64,000 bases of DNA from NCBI GenBank assembly GCA_029718625.1, contig CM056389.1:5166186-5230185 (forward strand), read 5' to 3'. Shown piece after piece: positions 58,511 to 64,000 of the stretch. The position numbers were made by a program, and so were the translations under genes. Source of the stretch: Synaphobranchus kaupii. Lineage: Eukaryota > Chordata > Actinopteri > Anguilliformes > Synaphobranchidae. A model generated the notes under the pieces. It was not told where the DNA came from and made no database searches. It saw nothing but the letters and a program-made list of their open reading frames with translations. Numbering within the stretch: position 1 is the stretch's first letter; each line of letters begins with the position of its first letter.

Positions 58511-58815
58511 CCCCCTCCACATATACACAATAACCCCCCCCCCCCCCCCCAACAAACATGCAATAAACCACCCCCCCTCCACATATACACAATAACCCCC
58601 CCCCCCCAACAAACATGCAATAAACCACCCCCCCTCCACATATACACACTAACCCCCCCCCCCAACAAACATGCAATAAACCACCCCCCCTCCACATATA
58701 CACAATAACCCCCCCCCCAACAAACATGCAATAAACCACCCCCCCTCCACATATACACAATAACCCCCCCCCCCAACAAACATGCAATAAACCCCCCCCC
58801 TCCACATATACACAT
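58511..58815. repeat. C-rich ~55-bp minisatellite, five to six copies
   Basis: Units alternate CCTCCACATATACACAATAA, a run of 8-18 C, and AACAAACATGCAATAAACCA followed by another C run. Copies differ mainly in C-run length. Confidence 0.92.
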
Positions 58816-58816
58816 T

Positions 58817-59312
58817 TACTCTGGTGCTGGAGGGCCACAGTGCCTGTAGGGCTACTCTACTCTGGTGCTGGAGGGCCATAGTGCCTGTAGGGCTACTCTA
58901 CTCTGGTGCTGGAGGGCCACAGTGCCTGTAGGGCTACTCTACTCTGGTGCTGGAGGGCCACAGTGCCTGTAGGGCTACTCTACTCTGGTGCTGGAGGGCC
59001 ACAGTGCCTGTAGGGCTACTCTACTCTGGTGCTGGAGGGCCACAGTGCCTGTAGGGCTTCTCTACTCTGGTGCTGGAGGGCCACAGTGCCTGTAGGGCTA
59101 CTCTACTCTGGTGCTGGAGGGCCACAGTGCCTGTAGGGCTACTCTACTCTGGTGCTGGAGGGCCACAGTGCCTGTAGGGCTACTCTACTCTGGTGCTGGA
59201 GGGCCACAGTGCCTGTAGGGCTACTCTACTCTGGTGCTGGAGGGCCACAGTGCCTGTAGGGCTACTCTACTCTGGTGCTGGAGGGCCACAGTGCCTGTAG
59301 GGCTACTCTGCC
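58817..59312. repeat. 41-bp minisatellite, about 12 copies
   Basis: The unit contains TACTCTGGTGCTGGAGGGCC and ACAGTGCCTGTAGGGCTAC. The array is interrupted at 59,333 and resumes for about one unit at 61,057-61,090. Confidence 0.93.
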
Positions 59313-59332
59313 CTGGACCAGGAGGGCCATAG

Positions 59333-61051
59333 TGTCATGGTTTGTGACCTTTTTCCCTTGCGGTCGTGTTCCTCGGTCGCCACTAGTGGGCGCTGCTTCG
59401 TTGGTGGAGTTTTGGCTCCTTTCCTTCTTCTCACGAAGAAGTTCTCATCAACGTTGCACAGCTGCACATGGTTGCCGGTGAGCTATTTAAGCCCATGTTC
59501 CTTTTGTTCTGGGCTTCGATATCAATTGTTCTTTGTGATTGTTTGTTCTGTGGTGTATTTTCTGGTATTAGTTGTGCTGTTTTGTGTGCGGTTTATTTTT
59601 CCCTTTTAAAGTTTTAAACGTATGATTAGATCTAGGTTTTTAAGGAGACCATTTTGCTCCGTTGTGCTTTTATTGGAGTTTTGCGGTACTGGCCTTTGTG
59701 CTTTGAGCTTCAGGTTGAATTCCTGTTTGGTGTGCTCATTTCAGTCTCCGCTTTCTGGTCTGTCCTTTGTTTGTCGTTTTTACCTAGATCTATTGCCTTT
59801 TACTAAGAGACAGGGCGTTTGTATCATACTGACTTTAGGGTTTTATTTATTCTTAGAGGCAGGTCGGTTATTTTCGATTAAGTTTGCGTTGGTCTTTTGT
59901 TACAGCTGTTCCTGTTCGTCCTTTTCACCTACGGGACGATTTTGTTCGGAACTGTAGTTCTGTTCGTTCTCCGGGTGTGTCCCTCCTTATATGGAGCTTG
60001 GACGATGCTATGGACATGTTTGTGTTTGATTGCGCATTTATGAAAGTAACCATGGAACGTTATCTCTGTTCCTCCGCCTCGTTACATTTCCCATTATTGA
60101 GAGGCTAGGGCGTGTGTTTTCAATTAAGCTTGCATTAGTTATGTTTGCTAGTAAAGTTATGGGACGACGGTGCTCCGTCGGCTCGCCTGTAAAATGTTTC
60201 TCTCTCCTGGGAGATCGGGCGTTTACCCATTTACGTTTTCTCGATCAACGCGGGACTTGCCTATGTGGATGTAGTTATTCGGACTCTTCCCCCCTGGCGT
60301 ACTTGCCTATGTGGAAGTAGCTATTAGGACTCGTCCCCCCTGGCGTATTTGCCTATGTAGATGTAGTTATTAGGACTCATCTCCCCTGGCTTTTCTGTTC
60401 CTGCTTCCTGGTCGTTGCATTTGACTGCAAGCCTATCTAACTGCCATGGAATTTTTTATCTGTTCCTTTGCCTCATTACATTTCCTCTTTACCAAGAGGC
60501 AGGGCTTTTATTCTTTATCAAACTCGTGTTGGTCTTTTAGCCGGTAATTCCGGTGCAGCTGTTCGGTTTCGTCCTTTTTACTTGCGGTACGATTTTGTTT
60601 GGAACTATAGTTCTGTTCGTTCTCCAGGTATGTTTCTCCTTATATGGAGCTTGGGCGTTTTTGTTGACAGGTTTGCGTTTGACTGCGAGTCCCTGAGAGT
60701 AGCCTTGGAATGTTAGATCTCCATTCCTTTTCACCTCCTTGTACACTAATGCTTATTAGTTTTCAGGGTTTGTTTGTTGTGTGTTTTATTTGTGCCTTTA
60801 CGCTACTCACCCTTTCTTATGTGTCTCGTTACCGAGACAGGGCGCGTATTATTTCTGGCTATTCAGAGACCTGTCCTTGCGCTTCTACTTATTTGGCGTG
60901 GGACAGTTAGCCGGTTGGTAGCATCTGTAGGCGTGTTTGTTGTTGTTCTCCTCCCTTATCTGCGGTGTTTCCCGCCTTAGTGGCCCTAGGGCTTTAAGAA
61001 TCCCCTTGCTGCGTTTGGCTCCTCCTACCTCACACGTCACGCCCCATTACA
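59333..61051 (+). mobile_element. Probable solo LTR (1.72 kb) inserted in the 41-bp array
   Basis: The segment starts TGTCATGGTTTGTGACC and ends GCCCCATTACA, with TG/CA ends. It is flanked by CATAG and GATAG (4 of 5 identical), and the minisatellite continues cleanly across it. No gag, pol or envelope frame is present, which fits a solo LTR left by recombination. The strand is arbitrary because no internal region is present. Its first ten bases match the start of the LTR of the second Gypsy element read on the minus strand, but the rest differs. Open frames inside lack known motifs. Confidence 0.65.
59900..60690. repeat. Internal duplications in the probable LTR
   Basis: A block with GTAGTTCTGTTCGTTCTCC and CCTTATATGGAGCTTGG occurs near 59,955-60,005 and again near 60,607-60,655, about 650 bp apart. 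A shorter block with GCCTATGTGGATGTAGTTAT and GGACTC occurs three times at 60,258-60,390 with a period of about 52 bp. Confidence 0.8.
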
Positions 61052-61085
61052 GATAGTGCCTGTAGGGCTACACTACTCTGGTCCT

Positions 61086-61505
61086 GGAGGGCCATAGAGG
61101 TCAGAGGGGGTTCATAGGGGGTTCAGAGGGGGTTCATAGGGGGTTCAGAGGGGGTTCATGGGGGGGTTCATAGGGGGTCAGAAGGGGTTCAGAGGGAGTT
61201 CATAGGGGGGTCAGAGGGGGTTCATAGGGGGTCAGAGGGGGTTCATAGGGGGTCAGAGGGGGTTCATAGGGGGGTCATAGGGGGTTCATAGGGGGTTCAT
61301 AGTGGGTTCATAGGGGGTCATAGGGGGTTCATAGGGGGTCAGAGGGGGTTCATAGGGGGGTCAGAGGGGGTTCATAGGGGGGTCAGAGGGGGTTCATAGG
61401 GGGGTCAGAGGGGGTTCAGAGGGGGTCAGAGGGGGTTCAGAGGGGGTCAGAGGGGGTTCATAGGGGGTTAGAGGGGGTTCATAGGGGGTTCAGAGAGGGT
61501 TATAT
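61086..61505. repeat. G-rich ~20-bp minisatellite
   Basis: About 20 copies of units such as GTCAGAGGGGGTTCATAGGG. Nearly every unit carries two runs of 4-6 G about 6-7 bases apart. Confidence 0.94.
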
Positions 61506-61876
61506 GGGGTTCATTGGGTTCATCTCCCTCAAACGTGGCTAAACTGATCAGATTGATTGGGATTGTGCTGGTTTTGCAGCATGTTGGAGGCACATTTAGG
61601 GCAGGCAGATTTTTAAATATTTCTGACTGAACAAACAATGTGGAGCCCATTTCTATCCACCTGGCATTGTCAGGATAGTTCCCCAGGGGCAGCGTGCTTA
61701 CTGCCACCGAACAGCCTGGTGCTCTTACCTTCAGTGTGAGGAGGAAAAGGAAGGTTTGTTTGTGCAGGATGACTGGCCCGACACTAGAGGGCAGAGTTGG
61801 ACTCTGTTTTAATATTTTGTATTGTTGCCTGGTTTGGGAATATGAATATGTCCTTGGAAGACTTGTTAAAGTGGCA
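61506..61876. other. Unique spacer, no gene recognised
   Basis: Single-copy-looking DNA; open frames crossing it owe their length to the adjacent 30-bp array. Confidence 0.55.
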
Positions 61877-62474
61877 AGAGTCAGGCCCAGCTCACATCCA
61901 CAGGCAAGAGTCAGTCCCAGCTCACATCCACAGGCAAGAGTCAGGCCCAGCTCACATCCACAGGCAAGAGTCAGGCCCAGCTCACATCCACAGGCAAGAG
62001 TCAGGCCCAGCTCACATCCACAGGCAAGAGGCAGGCCCAGCTCACATCCACAGGCAAGAGTCAGGCCCAGCTCACATCCACAGGCAAGAGTCAGGCCCAG
62101 CTCACATCCACAGGCAAGAGTCAGGCCCAGCTCACATCCACAGGCAAGAGTCAGGCCCAGCTCACATCCACAGGCAAGAGTCAGGCCCAGCTCACATCCA
62201 CAGGCAAGAGTCAGGCCCAGCTCACATCCACAGGCAAGAGTCAGGCCCAGCTCACATCCACAGGCAAGAGTCAGGCCCAGCTCACATCCACAGGCAAGAG
62301 TCAGGCCCAGCTCACATCCACAGGCAAGAGTCAGGCCCAGCTCACATCCACAGGCAAGAGTCAGGCCCAGCTCACATCCACAGGCAAGAGTCAGGCCCAG
62401 CTCACATCCACAGGCAAGAGTCAGGCCCAGCTCACATCCACAGGCAAGAGTCAGGCCCAGCTCACATCCACAGG
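61877..62474. repeat. 30-bp minisatellite, 20 copies
   Basis: The unit contains CAAGAGTCAGGCCCAGCTCA and CATCCACAGG. Copies are nearly identical; the few changes include AGTCAGTCCC near 61,911 and AGGCAGG near 62,030. The period is a multiple of three, giving open frames of 280-377 codons on both strands, which are artefacts. Confidence 0.97.
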
Positions 62475-62510
62475 CCCTTTGTAGGGGAAATGCTATCCTG
62501 GTTTGCTGCA

Positions 62511-62528
62511 CACTCTCTCTCTCTCTCA

Positions 62529-62572
<44 letters not shown>

Positions 62573-62605
62573 CATACACACATACACACATACACATACA
62601 CACAG
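62511..62605. repeat. Compound microsatellite (CT)n-(CACG)n-(CATACA)n
   Basis: A short CT tract is followed by about 11 perfect ACGC units and then CATACACA units. The ACGC part is a dense CpG run and alternates purine and pyrimidine. Confidence 0.93.
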
Positions 62606-62615
62606 TGTATATGTA

Positions 62616-63324
62616 GGCCCAGTAGTTCAACATTTTTAATCCCTATCCGATTGGATCAGATTTGGGATTTTGGGTAGTTCAAAACCAAAAAACAGGATTG
62701 GGATCACTTTGATGTCCGATCGGATCAGGAAATCAAATTCAAGCTTTAATCTGGATCAAATTTTCAAAACGGGGATCAGTTTGTTCCAAAAAATCAGCAT
62801 TACCTTGATCCATCTGGAGGGGCGGATTTAGAGTGGATTACCAGAGCAAAATGTACAATACAATTAATTAAAAAATATGTTTCAATATAAATAAGATGGT
62901 GAAATTCAAATAAAACCTTTATGGTTGATAAATTATTGTTTATTTTTTTTATCACATTTGCAGTGGCCTCTTGCCTACCTCTCAGAACAGTGTATTCAAC
63001 CAAATAATGAGTTTGTGATCATAAAATGATATATAAAATATAATTCATAATTATATCCTTAATTAATGGCTCTAAATTTCTATACTGTCTTGTCTTCCAT
63101 ATGTTGTTCTTCATATCCAATAGGTGGAGATAGGCAGGATTAAAGCACTGATATTCAGCATGTGATAATCGTAAGAAGTCTGAATCTGAATCACGGTGAT
63201 CACTATCCTGAATTGATTTGAAATACTGGATTAAACTTTGGCTGTGTTGTCTGATCCTGGATCACAAAATATGGGATTTCTAAATCTGATCGGATAGGGA
63301 TTAAAAGTTTTGAACTACTGGGCC
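62616..63324. mobile_element. TIR element, about 709 bp, non-coding
   Basis: The left end GGCCCAGTAGTTCAA continues to TTTTAATCCCTATCCGAT; the right end is its reverse complement with few differences, about 45 bp in all. No transposase frame is present. It is rich in GATC-containing motifs. Flanking duplications are unclear, so the family is not assigned. Confidence 0.75.
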
Positions 63325-63647
63325 CAGATCCCTTTTTTTGCTATCCAATATCAAATTGATCCTGTAGGTTCTGTCCTGGTATTTCAAAGAATTTTCAGAT
63401 AGGATCATTCTGATCCAGATACAACAAGATCAGGATTACAGGATCCAGATTTGCAGTCTTTGGATAGGCCTCCGTTGGTCAAAGTAATACAACATTGCAT
63501 TGATAATGACATGTGAAAATGTTGGGAAATGTAATCACAGTAGCCTGTTATCATTGTTGTGAAGTACTTGTGTCATGCCATGTATTATTAATTACAATTA
63601 AATGTCTCACTGGATGAAAAAAGTCAAAGAGAAATTGTCAGCACACT
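63325..63647. other. AT-rich flank with further GATC motifs, no gene
   Basis: GATC-containing motifs similar to those inside the TIR element continue to about 63,445, suggesting that the element or a relative extends beyond the recognised end. The rest is unrecognised. Confidence 0.5.
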
Positions 63648-64000
63648 AGGGATGTGCGCAACGACTAATTTCACTGACGTTTAAACGATGTTTTTGTAAC
63701 CGACTACACGACTAGTCTAAAATTAAGGAAACACTCAGAAAACAGCCCAAACTCAGGACATTTCGATCTATAAGGCCTAACCTCGTCGGAAAAAATATTG
63801 TGAGTATATAAAAGCCATTTGAAATGCTTAATATAATATTCAAATAACCAAATCTTATTTTAATTGCCGCAGAAAATCAGGGCCTTATGCCTGCGAAGAA
63901 ATGCGTTGATTCGGCAAAATGGTTTCATTTCAGACAATCACGTTAAAACAAACAACTCATTTAATGATTTCAATAATAACAGGTGATTGCTTTGAATGTT
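63648..64000. mobile_element. Probable hAT-type element end, running off the window
   Basis: TAGGGATGTGCGCAACGACT, followed by AACCGACTACACGACTAGTC, resembles the ends of common vertebrate hAT elements. Only one end is in the window and no transposase is visible, so the assignment is tentative. Confidence 0.4.

Noticed and set aside
59275..60980. Several plus-strand frames of 66-111 codons in the probable solo LTR
   Set aside because: No recognisable motif, overlapping one another, and located in a segment bounded like an LTR.
61468..62677. Frames of 280-377 codons on both strands
   Set aside because: Translations of the perfect 30-bp repeat plus low-complexity CA/CG tracts.

Overview
The window looks like a piece of a teleost fish genome, in a gene-poor, repeat-dominated compartment such as subtelomeric or pericentromeric heterochromatin (the location is inference). 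The fish assignment rests on the transposons: a Sleeping Beauty/salmonid-type Tc1 end, a second Tc1 end with the usual fish tail, an L2-clade LINE with an esterase-type ORF1 remnant, a short L2 3' tail, and chromodomain Ty3/Gypsy elements. I find no intact host gene. Two or three short stretches may be exons of unidentified genes.

Layout: 1-12,083 is a 34-bp satellite with nested higher-order repeats. 12,084-15,372 is mostly unique DNA with a possible minus-strand exon at the satellite edge, a TIR element, a 27-bp minisatellite and a Tc1 end. 15,378-18,660 is a decayed minus-strand APE-type LINE whose endonuclease region carries a 57-bp tandem expansion. 19,050-22,604 is a minus-strand L2-type LINE with a 42-bp array between ORF1 and ORF2. 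22,608-24,450 holds a hairpin MITE, a Tc1 arm split by an L2 tail, and a broken RecQ-like helicase fragment.

25,249-32,398 is a full-length, apparently very young Ty3/Gypsy element on the minus strand: 1,402-bp LTRs, 5-bp TSD GAAGT, gag, pol in the -1 frame with a slippery heptamer, and a chromodomain. It is followed by a hAT-like MITE, a 31-bp array (33,432-35,028), a 20-bp array (35,496-39,416), and purine/pyrimidine-rich DNA (39,990-41,500). 41,604-51,905 is a 35-bp array interrupted by a TIR element (41,772-46,134), which is itself interrupted by a decayed Gypsy element with TSD TTTAA (41,961-45,464).

52,000-58,142 has a (GT)n tract inside an inverted repeat, small minisatellites and a 36-bp array open in several frames. 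58,325-62,605 has C-rich, 41-bp, G-rich and 30-bp arrays, with a probable solo LTR inserted in the 41-bp array. The last 1.4 kb holds a TIR element with a dense GATC-containing motif cluster and a probable hAT end.

About half of the window is tandem repeat in at least ten unrelated families. Most long open frames are artefacts of arrays whose unit lacks stop codons. The functional story is of transposons landing in one another and in arrays, and of arrays growing inside transposons. Coordinates of decayed elements are approximate; all identifications are by eye, without database searches.
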